A stretch of DNA of 64,000 nucleotides, taken from NCBI GenBank assembly GCA_036346205.1, contig JARFJB010000408.1, positions 3,210,001-3,274,000 of the forward strand, read 5' to 3'. The notes below the pieces were generated by a model. The model saw only the letters and a program-made list of their open reading frames with translations, searched no databases and had not been told where the DNA came from. This document shows positions 23,930-34,652 of this stretch, in pieces. Every line of letters starts with the position of its first letter. Position 1 is the stretch's first letter. This DNA comes from Vesta saturnalis. Its lineage: Eukaryota > Arthropoda > Insecta > Coleoptera > Lampyridae. A program made the position numbers and the translations under genes.

Positions 23930-24322
23930 ATTCAATGTAAACGGTAATGAAGTTTGACCAAGACATTCCTGCATAATATCATCAGCGGTACTTACTGCTA
24001 CACTACAAGGACTAATAGTATACTGTATTCCATTGTTCTCAAGAAGTTGTAAACCTGTGCTACCTATAACTGTCGCTGCTGCACCACTATCAATAAGACA
24101 AGATAACGAATGACCAAAAATTTTTACAGTAAGATAAAGTCTATTATCAAACGGAAGGGAGGCACATACTGGTGCAACTGTAGTTCTACATGAAGGCATG
24201 AAAGAATTAACTGTTAAAAGCCAATTATTCCACTCATCAATAGGAACGGAAAATTGAAACTTATTTCTAGAATGTACGATATTTTTAAATTTATCTCGTT
24301 TGGGTTTAAATAAGGTCTTCAC
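23930..24322 (-). pseudogene. gypsy aspartic protease domain
   Basis: The frame at 24322-23930 contains FGHSLSCLIDSGAAATVIG. D-S-G is the active-site triad of retropepsins and the hydrophobic ATVIG is typical. This domain cleaves the polyprotein in active elements. Downstream residues of the same frame read SLPFTLNNS, the usual end of the PR/linker region, and then jump directly into RNase H sequence in another frame: RWINFTFRLTPAM is the shadow of DKFYIQTDASD. The junction at about 23925 therefore marks the deletion of RT. Confidence 0.85.
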
Positions 24323-24469
24323 TGAGGAAATTATTTGTCGTTGGTTGGGAGTTGTTTGTCTAAATCGGTAGGTTTTCGATTTGTTCTCGTAGTTGGGAGA
24401 TTGGTTTTCGGTACCGCACCTGTAGGGTTTGGAGCTGGGCGAGAAATAGACGGAACGTAAGTTTTTTTA

Positions 24470-25614
24470 ATTGCAACTAACACAAGAATTACTGTAACTA
24501 CCTTTTCTACCACACTTAAAACAAAAAGTTTGCCGAGGCTCAGAACATTCACGATGAGAGTGCCCTTTCCTATCACAATTCCAACATGTACTGGACGAAA
24601 TAACTTGAACTTCACTAACTGTATTAGAGGTAGATGGTTGAATCAAAGATAAACGAGCTAAATCAGGTTCTAAAAGACCAACACATTTTCTAGGAGGTGA
24701 CTTATACCTTGCTGTACGAAATCTTAAATCTTGAACTGCTCTACATACTTCATTTAATCCATTAATGGACGAGAATTTCTTAATACCAATATGGGATGCA
24801 AAACATGGATTTACATTTCTTTGAATTTGTGAAACAATTTCTGTTTCTGACTTAGGGGTAGGTCACCTTTTAAAAAGTGCCTGAACTGCAATAATATACG
24901 TTATGACATTCTCTTCTATACCTTGAGTACGTTGCTGGATTTCTAACAAAAAATCATGCTCATAATCGAACGGTAAAAAATCTCTTTTAAGTAACTGAAC
25001 CCATTCTGCCCAAGTACTAACTATACCTTTTTGTATTTCTAAACCACTGTAAAGCTATACCAGAAAATAAATATTGTGCTGACACAAATAAATCTGAATG
25101 ACTAATATGACGAGATTCACACAAGTCTTCGACTTTCTCTAAAAATGACAACACTTTCCTTCCTGAAAATTTAATACACTGGAATTTGTTTTGGACTAAA
25201 CGAAACTGAAGAAGTATCATGAACTGTAACTGTAGCATCTGTAGATTCGTTTACATCTGTACGTTCTAACAAAATACCTTCAATTAAACACAAATCTGGA
25301 ATGAACTTCTCTTTGCTTGAATTCGTATCATCATTAAATGGACAACAATATATTCGTCTCTTTAAACGTATTAAACGTGACTTAAATGTTAAACAATCGT
25401 TAACTGTAGGAGGTAAATAATTATTACTCAAAGCTTTAAAAATTTCATCAAAAGTCTTTTGAATTTCTGTAATTTCTAAATTTAAATCTGAAGGTATAAT
25501 ACAATTTTCTGTTGCTAAAATTCCACGTAATTGATCCTGAGTTAAGCAAGGTATAATTCCACGAGAAAGTATTTCTGAAACAACTTCATACTTCTTTAAA
25601 TGTTGAGCATTCAT
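24470..25614 (-). pseudogene. gypsy gag with CCHC zinc knuckles
   Basis: The start MNAQHLKKYEVVSEIL is at 25614. After ~140 codons a frameshift near 25190 moves to KFSGRKVLSFLEKVEDL and LFSGIALQWFRN, then another frame carries STWAEWVQLLKRDFLPFDY and EIQQRTQGIEENVITYI. This order (FSG..FLE+VE, ALxWFR, W..LL...FLP, RTQG) is the standard Ty3/gypsy capsid. Two zinc knuckles follow at about 24480-24605. The first, CWNCDRKGHSHREC, is canonical C-x2-C-x4-H-x4-C. The second, CFKCGRKGSYSNSC, has Ser in place of His. It forms the capsid/nucleocapsid of the particle in related elements. Confidence 0.85.
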
Positions 25615-26064
25615 ATTGAATTATAGGTACGTAAAATTCACAAAAATACAGTAATATAAACCCACCATAAATGTAAACATAAGGTATAACACAACTTACA
25701 TAAATATAAATCCTGTAAAGGAAAACATACAATACACAAAACCAAAATTCGATATAAAAACATATATTATAAGTGTAGACGTAGAGTGCACAAAAGAGAA
25801 ATGTAATATACACTGTAAATATAATGCAAATACTGATTATAACTACATCAGAGTCCCACGGTTGTAAAGCCAACTTATAACAAATAAAAAAATTATTACT
25901 TAGTGTTGTGTTGTTACAAAGGTAAATTGCACCACGGTCTAGCTCAGTGAGGTACAAACTCATAAAACTTACTGAAATTGAGAACTCGTTCATCAGTTGT
26001 GAGGAAAGCAGAGATTTTTTCATAGATGTAATTAGTATTAGCATTTGTTTTATTGGGCACCACT
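25615..26064. other. gypsy leader (PBS to gag)
   Basis: This is the 5' leader on the minus strand. It contains the PBS at the right edge and an AT-rich stretch; the minus frame at 25586-26044 has no known domain. Confidence 0.55.
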
Positions 26065-27372
26065 CAATTTCTAGGTTTAATAATTAAAATACAACAAAAA
26101 TTTAAAAAGGTTGTATCTCAAAACATAACTAAACAACTGTATTTATATGAATACTTAATAAAGCAATATATCTGATTAATATCAGAATAAAATAACTAAA
26201 ACGATACTTCTTGTACGGCCTTACAATCTTAAAATTACTAAATTGAACACTGTAGATAAGCTTACAATCTATGTTTACTTAAAATTCAAAATGCAACCTA
26301 TTCAACATGTATTCAATAATGAAACGTGTATTGACCTATGTCAACCAATTACAGTTGTGATAGGTTATGAACTCAAATGTTTTTATTTCAGGAGCAGGAC
26401 TAGGCTGTTCCTTTTTCTTAACCGTATCAAAATAACACCAACTGATTTGTTATTTACTTAACTGCACTAAAAGGATAAGTACTAACTTGTACAAAATGAA
26501 TGTTTTAATCTCGTCTTAAACGAACTGTAGCTTGAGAACTTTAATTTCCAATTCCAAGACAAATACACGATAAGGTAAAGGTAATTTTCATTTGCAATTA
26601 ACGTACAAATAAACTAAACAGAGACATATGGGTAAGCACTATAAGTTTCATCTGTCTTCAACATAAAAATTAGACGAACGGTAGCATATGGAAACATTCG
26701 TTAATTGGCACAAAATGTTGACCCTACAATAATGGAAAGAGATAACGACGAAAGCAGATTCGAACGACGAAAGCTGTTGATATAACGACGAACGCATAAT
26801 ATGTATAACAGCATATGTGATTTATGCAAAACAAAGGTATCTCCATTTATGTTCATAAAGATGACATTGCATTATCTCCCCATTTTAACAAAGTACTGTT
26901 CGTGACGTCATACTACGCTCCTCAACGATACGTAACATTATCAAAATAAAAGCTTTTTCTTAAGATAAGCGATTTTCTTGTTCCTTTCTTATTCCCTATT
27001 GTTATTCCCCATTCTTATTCCTATTAAATATAATATATAGAAAATGTAATTAGACACCTTTACATACCTTATAAAAGGGAAGCAAAACTTAAAAAAGGTA
27101 ACGTCTGAACTGCACGGCATAATAAACGGAAATGCATAAGCATGTTCAATTCACGTTGAGCATAGAACTAAAATTGGATGTCTAAAATATACACAGGGAC
27201 GTTCTTAATTATGCAGACTGAAGAAAAAATATTGAGATATAAAAAATTTAATTATTGAACGAAAAAAAGAAATGCTTAAAAATACTAATGTAATGTAAAT
27301 ATACTTATCAATAATAATGCAAATTTCGAAACTTAAATTAAGGTAACGACAGACAAGAATTGGCACGTTACA
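26065..27372 (-). repeat. gypsy 5' LTR (longer version)
   Basis: Homology to the 3' LTR runs over 26298-26535 and 27117-27372. The inner edge is set by the PBS at about 26052-26063. The short open frames near 26243-26461 and 27205-27435 also occur in the other LTR copy and are LTR sequence, not genes. Confidence 0.85.
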
Positions 27373-29944
27373 ATTTATGGATTGAACTGCATATTTTGTA
27401 ATTCTGAACTTTGACATTAGATACAAAGAACACATTGGATGTTACAAATATAAACACAGAAAAATCAAATTATGCCAAATATTTATTAGCAAATAATAAC
27501 CCTACATCCTCAAAAGGCAACATTTCTACATTTTTGTAATAAAAAAGACAAATTGCATGTTTTTGAAGCATTCGAAATTTATAAACATAAATAAAAAACA
27601 CCTTTAATGAGTAAACATGTTGATCTTATAGACTCACCTTAGCAAATATTTTAAATATAGTATTATAATTTACATCAAGTTTTCTGTTTTACCTTAAAGA
27701 TCTGTTTCCATATCTATTTGTTTGTTATTTTACTAATTTCACTTTCTCTTGATAATGATACATGTATTGAAACGCGTAGAGAAATAAATAAATAGCTTAA
27801 TACATTATTTACTTTAAAAACAAAATCACCAGCGTAGCAATGGTATGAAGTAAATATAATCACTTTGAAGTACGCAGAGTTGCTATTAGGAGAATTCAAA
27901 CGCACGATCTCTTATTATTTATTCCTTGAATTTTAATCTCCGACCGCAGATCTAGATAGGATTGGTGAATATAAAACGAATAAAGTATTATTACGTAAAG
28001 AAAGAATGGTTATGAATTGTGTAAACTAATTGATTTATTCCTAATTTTTAACTCACAAAATCTACTGACCATTCACTAAGAATGCCATAATCTACTAACA
28101 TGCCCGTTAATAATTTTTTCTAGTACAAAGAACTAATGTCAATTTTCGTTTATTATTTAGTTAAAATTAAATTTGTGAGAAAGGTCGTCCATACAAATCA
28201 AATATTATCGATCCTTGTTTTTAGTTTTCTCTTTATGTTCAAAGGGGCCTTATACTGGCGAAACTGTCAACTTTGAAATTAATGGTAGATCATTATCATG
28301 TAATTACGTAACTTTAAAAATGATTAGTTTCCTGTCATAAAAACGCCATCACATGAACGGGCACTGCAATATCAATTTATTGAACGACATATTTTTCTCT
28401 TGTGAAAATAAATTATCCTCTTATTTAATCGAAAAGTTGAGTATTTCAATATTACATTTTCAGAAATGTATCCTACTTCAAATAAAAATTGGTTACAGAT
28501 CTAGCGCTCTGTAACTTGAAATACTAGTAATATTGAGGTTATTTGTCGCTATTCTATAGCAGTATTGCATTACCAAAACATGTCAACGTAGATGTACTGT
28601 GAGTGAACAGAAAGGGTATTCATCTTAATGCTGTTTTGTGATCAAATTTATTAACTGCAGTATATATTTCCAATACGAATAGCGCTGTGAAAAAAGCTTC
28701 ATAAAACTGAACTTTATCCTTTGTTCATATATTTGACTTGACAAAAGCATTGTTTTGGCAACAGCTTGATACTGGCTGCATACGCATAGTAATATATTAG
28801 GTTTTAGTTCTCTATTGCTTAACAGCGTTGCAAAGTTACACTCATTTATTATCATGCGAGAATACGAATAGTACGATGGTCTTTTCATAAATTATTATTA
28901 GATAAAACCATACAGCGAAAGTTACTTCCGATTATTAAAAATGTGATTTACGTTGTTCACAAGAACAATGTAGATATTTATTTTGGCGTATTATTTGTTT
29001 TCTTCATCAGCAATATAAATTCATATTGCTCCTTCACATCGTGTATGAAAACTGTACATGTATACGACATATTACATAAAACATTATTTATTAGTCAATG
29101 AAACTAAATTATTGTTATATTGTTACTTTGCCTTCAAAGTAACTAATTATTCACCTACATATAATAAATAAAAATAAAATTCAAGTGACCTTTTCCACCG
29201 GTATCAAACTTTATAGGTATATAACATTTATATTTGGTTTCATGCGTGTTTTCAATTCTGAAACACTACTCATTGATTCCTTTTTAAACTTATGGAGAAA
29301 TTAGTGTGGTATTCGATGTTAAAAACAAGCGATAAATCGATTTGTTCAAAGCTAATGACAACAATTTTCTATTGGTTGAATGTGTCAACGCCAAATATTT
29401 ACTTTATCTATTTTGCATTTACAATACCTATTCTTTCTAATTCTGTATCATAAAGTTTACATTATCGTTCAGTTTTGGGGGGAAAACGGAACGATAGCAA
29501 TGTATAAGGCAAACTTCGTTTTACAATTTTTGGCGCATTTCGATTTATGGCATTGGCTTCCCTGGATGTTGGAGGTTTTCCAAAACAGATGTTAGCCCTA
29601 ACCTCTAAGTTATGAGCTCAGATTGTGCGAAAAATTGTCAGTTTACTATCAGTGAAGCCAAGATACAAAAATTTAATCTTACAATAATGCAGTTTAGCAA
29701 AATGCAATTTTTAAAATTGTTTTACAACAATCAGAATTAGAAAAAAGTGTATAAAACACACGTGCTTTGGAACACTCGATGCTTCGCGTCTCGTGTTACA
29801 AACTTGCACTCGCGCGATAATACTAACATTGTGATACTTGTATTTTAATATACCGTTATGAAACTCAAACGCGTGTTTGACCCTACGAAACTGAAAATTC
29901 ATTTTTTTATGTTGCTACTTATACTAACGAAGTTCTGTGTTACG
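27373..29944. other. AT-rich intergenic DNA, nothing recognised
   Basis: Several short frames exist on both strands, but none shows a family motif, splice-consistent extension or RNA structure. Confidence 0.5.
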
Positions 29945-30865
29945 AGTGTCTCACAGTAGGAATATTTCTTGAATCCAAAAGGCCCTCGTTGTGTGGTTTG
30001 TATATATAACAAGCGCAGGTATGTAGTGCATTATTGTGTAAAATATGATACTTGGAAGGACTACTTTTGGCGCACGTCTGAAGTATGTGGGGTAGGGTGG
30101 AACTTAAGAACTAACTGTTGAATTTGGTTTGGTATAGTGCCAATTAGTTTCCGTCTCACAGCAGGAATATTTCTAGGATCCATGACGTCCTAGTTGTGTG
30201 GTTTGCATGTATAACAAGCGCAGCAGCTGATTATATAGTTTCATTCAAATAAAGTTGGGTATGACTCTCGATGAAAAACTCTATAATGAAATTATATATT
30301 TTTATCTCTCTTTCTCTCTCTCTCTCTCTTTCTCTCTCAACTACATTTATTAGAGAAGGATGGCCATAAAAACATCAATCTGCCGTACAATTCATATTAG
30401 TGCACTATTACGTGTGTCAAACTTGTGTTGTGATTATGAAGCACCATCTGACACTCCTGACATTTTTTGAAATTATTGTTTATGAGTTTTTGCTTTACTT
30501 TTTATAACAAATAGTTTCTTTCAAAACTACCTACAAATTGTACAGTGAATTATCGGTAATTTGGTAACATTTTTACATAATTTATGTAAAATTTACAAAA
30601 TTTTAGATATGCTACGTAACAAGCACCTTAAATCTCAAGCGCAGCTCGTTGTTATTAACGTGCTTAATTATTTTGAAGGGGAACGTGACAATCAAGGGGC
30701 ACTCGTTCCATTTGAAATTGTTATGCAGGTGTATAGTACATTATTGTATAAAATACGATACTTGGAGGGACTACTTTTACCGCACGTCTGAAGCATGTGG
30801 GGTAGAGTGGAACATGAAAAAACTACCTGTCGAATTTAGTTTGGTAATAGTGCAAATTCGTTTGC
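29945..30865. repeat. Local duplications of two short units
   Basis: Unit A (CTCACAGTAGGAATATTTC ... ATATAACAAGCGCAG, about 29951-30017) recurs as CTCACAGCAGGAATATTTC at about 30155-30222. Unit B (about 30020-30150: CATTATTGTGTAAAATATGA, GGACTACTTTTGGCGCACGT, GTGGGGTAGGGTGGAAC) recurs at about 30730-30862 with substitutions. The short frames at 30561-30912 lie in this repeat. A TC-rich run (30302-30339) sits between. Confidence 0.8.
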
Positions 30866-31238
30866 TTTTTATTCTATATAATGAAAATATTTTGCTTTTC
30901 ATAATCAGATGACTTTTAGCGGTGGCGCGAGCGCCCTGATTTTTGAAAATATTAAACAAAAATCTATATATACCAATAATCACAGTTAATAATCTATTTT
31001 CAGGTTAACAGTTAGTTCGAAATCATATAAAAGTAATCCATTTCTGCTAGTATCTAGAAGATGGCGTCACTTCAGTGTAGCCAGGTCATTAAACATCGGA
31101 ACTTCGTGGTGGGCGTTGGCAGTGGTCGGCACAGCGGTACACTCATTTCATTTAGTGCGCATCACGACACCTTTGTTTGAATTAACTTATTGTGGTATTT
31201 GTGCTTTCGATTCTTTTAAATAAACGTTAAGTGATATA
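30866..31238. other. Non-coding, upstream of the 31239 frame
   Basis: Less AT-rich sequence at 31060-31200 precedes the open frame and could be its 5' leader. No definite promoter element can be named. Confidence 0.35.
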
Positions 31239-31780
31239 ATGTGTGCTAACGTGCCTAAGACCAAAAATTTGTTAAAGTGTGTTGTATTTAGTGAACCAAG
31301 ACAATTAACTTCAGACCATCGTGTTTTGCCAACATACGAAGACATGATGAAACATTATTTATGGGTTCAGCTAAATCTAAAATCTGACAAATGGAATCGG
31401 GAACCTACGGTTTGTGAAATGTCGAAGGTTATTCTTGAAACAGTTAACAGTATATGGCTTAGAGCTTCGATCCCCACGGTTTCTGACACACGTATCATAA
31501 AAGTGATTAGAGACATGTATAACAAGTATCGAAATTTAAAGAAAAGTATTAAAATTAGAAAAACTAATTCCTCATTTAATATAAAGCTACAAAATTTTAG
31601 ACAATCGGCAAAAAAACTTTTTAACGTAAGTGAGCGAAAATGTAAAGATTTTTCTTTGTGTAAATGAAGTAAAGCCTTTCCTGTACCAGAACAAGAGCGT
31701 ACGTTTCTGAAAGATCAAAGAGATAAAAGGATCACGGTGATAGCTTCAGTAGACTCTAATGTCGAAGTCGACAATTTCTT
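31239..31780 (+). pseudogene. Hypothetical insect-type repeated gene, in-frame TGA
   Basis: A 142-codon frame starts MCANVPKTKNLLKCVVFSEP. Its body (RVLPTYEDMMKHYLWVQLNL, KVILETVNSIWLRASIPTVS, NKYRNLKKSIKIRK, QSAKKLFNVSERKCKDFSLC) resembles, from memory, hypothetical proteins present in many copies in insect genomes. Those typically continue past a CKC..C motif into VPxxExxFLxDQR. Here a single TGA (31665-31667) is followed in the same frame by FPVPEQERTFLKDQRDKR, the expected continuation, so it looks like a copy inactivated by one stop. Function is unknown; the family may be part of a transposon. Database comparison would settle it. Confidence 0.6.
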
Positions 31781-32390
31781 CTCTTCTACATATTTTCGAG
31801 GGTGGATTAATGACCGAAGATGAGGTGATGGAGATGCACGCCATCATTATTAAACGTGTAGTTGGTGCTGAAACCGTAATACCCATTAAGTTAGAACGTT
31901 CCCAGAGCTTACGTAAACCCATGCAGAAAATCCGGGCTGCGTTAATGCTTGTGGTAAGTAATATATCAGTATTCTTAAAATTTATTGCTAATATTTTATT
32001 TCTAGATACCTACGTGCTAAAGTACAAGCTGGTATTGCAGTCCATCATCGATGGAAAACACTGACGCTGTAAGCAGAAATAATTTTTATAAAAAAAAGAT
32101 TAATCGATGTATTGTTTTAGATGCCGTCAACTTCTTCATCCAATGTTATCCATATCTCAACCCAACCTGCAAATATATCAGTGGACAACACTGTGGGTAT
32201 AAACTGTATGTTTTTGAACTTCATTGTTTGTATTTAAAGTTAAGACATATTTTTCACACCTTAATCTGCATTTTTTAATTACAGGGCACAACAGAAACCT
32301 TATATGGTAGTGGAATTAACTTGGAGGATAATCGATATTTTGAAACGATGTCTAAAAAAAGTATTTGTTTACTTACAAATGTATAGGTTA
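31759..32390 (+). other. Possible short-exon remainder downstream of the 31239 gene
   Basis: Plausible splice sites alternate: GTAAGT donor at 31954, TTTCTAG acceptor ending 32005, GTAAGC donor at 32069, TTTTAG acceptor ending 32120, GTATAA donor at 32197, ACAG acceptor ending 32284. The third piece reads MPSTSSSNVIHISTQPANIS. Phases do not all agree, so I do not call a gene model. It could be the 3' part of the preceding family. Confidence 0.25.
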
Positions 32391-32976
32391 TCTCTTATGA
32401 TGGTATGTAATTATAATCAAACCATGTCCTAAATTATAACAATTCACTATCGCAGCAAAATATTTTTGACACTATCAATAAAATAAGTGGATATAATGGA
32501 TAATTTTTCTAGTTTAAAATATAAAATACATTCAATAATTTTCATTTTTCTTTGACATTTTATGGAAATTTATGTGAAGACATCTGCCGACAAAAATATT
32601 AACTAAAAGATACTTTGCTGATTTAATGAAGACTTACGTCGCCTAAATCTTAGTTCGTGTAATTTGAGAATGAGTTGTACCCTACTTTATTTGAATCATA
32701 CTACAGGCGTGTTTATAGTAATCACAAATTTCATTGTCAGTAATTATAGTTAACATCTGGTTACCGTGTGTTATTTCTTCCTACTTAAAATATTTAAGTA
32801 ACTTAATGATCCTGTTAAGATGAATATGTACAACTTTTTTGTGGCCGTTCGTGTCAATGTATAAAGGGATTATATAAACTTTTTCGCGAAAAACACAACA
32901 TCTATAGAGACAAATATGAGTGTGGTAAACAATTAACATATAATATGAAAATGTAAACTTTCACCATTAACGCTCA
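32391..32976. other. AT-rich intergenic DNA, nothing recognised
   Basis: No coding, RNA or repeat signal is seen. Confidence 0.5.
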
Positions 32977-33656
32977 TAATAAAATACTTTTTTTGGGAAT
33001 TTTAATGATGTACTTTAAATTATACAATTTAAACGTTTCGATAACACTTACAGTTATCTTCGTCAGTAGTAATGTTTGTTAAAAATTGTTAAAGATGCAG
33101 TAAACAATTTTGTCAAATTAAAAAAATTAAAACATAAACATAAGCCTGCTATTAGTATAACAGTTTGGGAAACATAAAGCCAACTATAAAATTTTTAGTA
33201 AAGAATAACTTGGTCATAAAAATTAAATATTATTAAACTGCCTCAAAGATGACAAACCAGAACACTCTCTACGACGAAAGCTAACAATGAAATTTGCCAG
33301 CCAATAAACACATTTAACAAAATTTAATCGAGTTATGATGTAAGTGTAAGGTTGTGAAAAACTTCAATTTTAAAATGATAGAAGCATTCACAAATCCAAA
33401 CATTACATCAAATAAAATAACCCAGTTAAATCTAACAAAGAGATATCTTTATCAATAATTGGAAGTGTTATTAACAATGAAAAGCACAATGCCAGAACGT
33501 TCTTTGTAATTTTTAATTTTAATTTAATTTCAACTACTTATGTTAAATTATAGTGCTGTGGTAATTTAACATATAGTTGGTAAAGCATTTGCTTCAAGGT
33601 CTAGGAAAAACACAGCAAAAAACCTAGACATGCCAAAAGTTAAAAATAAATTAAAA

Positions 33657-33884
33657 TCAAGGCGTATCATTATGCTTTTTTCTAATTATAAGATGCCAAA
33701 ACCTATTTAAACGGAGATTTTCTTCTTGTCTATTAAAATTATTCGGGTGTTTATATATTTCAATAGCTTCACGTTGCAAACGAACATAATAATGGGTTTG
33801 TCTTGACAATATTTCCATATTGTCAAATTGAATGTCATGATTTAGATTATTCAGGGCATGGTCAGCCACAGCAGACCTCTCTGG
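33657..33884 (-). pseudogene. Inverted partial copy of the GIY-YIG domain (left arm)
   Basis: The minus frame ADHALNNLNHDIQFDNMEIL ... EIYKHPNNFNRQEENLRLN differs from the right-arm copy at only a few residues (for example THYYV for TYYDA). It starts mid-domain, without the GIY-YIG motif, so it marks the truncated inverted copy rather than a second gene. Confidence 0.92.
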
Positions 33885-34183
33885 AAAAAGAAACTAATGG
33901 AAGTTTACCATTTCTTGACATATTAATATCTAAAAATAATAATTCACTATCTTTTAAGGTTTACAGAAAGCCGATACACACTGATAGATACCTTCATAAA
34001 TTATCTAGTCACCATCCACGTCAAAAAATTAGTGTAATTAAATCTTTAGTAGATCGAGTAAAACGAATTTGTGACCCTGAATTTTTGAATGGTGAATATA
34101 AATATTTAAGAAAACCCTTACAAGATAATGGATATTCACTTACAGATATTAATAATGTTATTACACCTTCTAGACGTTCTTAA
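33885..34183 (+). pseudogene. Penelope RT C-terminal part
   Basis: The open frame runs from within the arm. From about 33890 it reads GSLPFLDILISKNNNSLSF, VYRKPIHTDRYLHKLSSHHP, then ISVIKSLVDRVKRICDPEF. This matches the PLE thumb/linker (LPFLDILI, VYRKPTHTDRYL, SHHP). The catalytic palm that should precede it is missing; the frame is joined instead to inverted endonuclease sequence at 33884. The first ATG at 33803 lies in that inverted sequence and is not genuine. Confidence 0.88.
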
Positions 34184-34652
34184 TGTTGGTACTGCTTTTC
34201 TTCCTTTTATAGCTAATGTTACAAATATAATTGAAAAAATCCTAATCAAATATGGCATTAGGACTATTTTTAAACCTACAAGAAAAATTAAAGAACATTT
34301 AAGATCACCTAAAGATGTGTCAAACCCTTTATCATCTTCCGGAGTGTATAAGTTATCTGGTTCATGTGGAAAAGTATACATCGGGACCACAAAACGTAGC
34401 TTTGATACAAGACGCAAAGAACATATGAGATTTTGTAGATTGGGTCAACCAGAGAGGTCTGCTGTTGCTGACCATGCCCTAAATAATCTAAATCATGACA
34501 TTCAATTTGACAATATGGAAATATTGTCAAGACAAACCTATTATGATGCTCGTTTGCAACGTGAAGCTATTGAAATATATAAACACCCGAATAATTTTAA
34601 TAGACAAGAAGAAAATCTTCGTTTAAATGGGTTTTGGCATCTTATAATTTAA
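34128..34652 (+). pseudogene. Penelope GIY-YIG endonuclease
   Basis: After a frameshift relative to the RT frame it reads FLPFIANVTNIIEKILIKYG, TIFKPTRKIKEHLRSPKDV, then SGVYKLSGSCGKVYIGTTKR (GVY...YIG is the GIY-YIG motif), SFDTRRKEHMR, SAVADHALNN and LQREAIEIYKHPNNFNRQEE (catalytic Glu). The nuclease domain itself appears undamaged. In PLEs it nicks target DNA for target-primed reverse transcription. It ends at 34652 with FWHLII. Confidence 0.92.

Larger units (their letters stand above)
21549..27372 (-). mobile_element. Ty3/gypsy LTR retrotransposon, defective
   Basis: Homologous LTRs flank a minus-strand gag-pol. The left (3') LTR is 21549-22040 and the right (5') LTR is about 26065-27372. 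On the minus strand the LTR begins TGTAACGTGCCAATTC. A TGGTGCCCAATA primer-binding site lies at about 26052-26063, just inside the 5' LTR. Domains in minus-strand order are gag, CCHC knuckles, protease, RNase H, integrase zinc finger, integrase core and integrase C-terminus. The RT palm is missing altogether. Frameshifts and stops make it inactive. A few percent LTR divergence plus large indels show it is not a recent insertion. Confidence 0.9.

Noticed and set aside
24331..24615. 94-codon minus frame as a gene
   Set aside because: It is the out-of-frame shadow of the gypsy zinc-knuckle region, which reads CWNCDRKGHSHREC in another frame.
25586..26044. Membrane-protein-like minus frame in the gypsy leader
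   Set aside because: AT-rich sequence gives hydrophobic residues by chance; it lies between PBS and gag and has no family resemblance.
33803..33884. ATG at 33803 as the start of the Penelope RT frame
   Set aside because: This part is the antisense of the inverted endonuclease copy; true RT sequence begins only at 33885.
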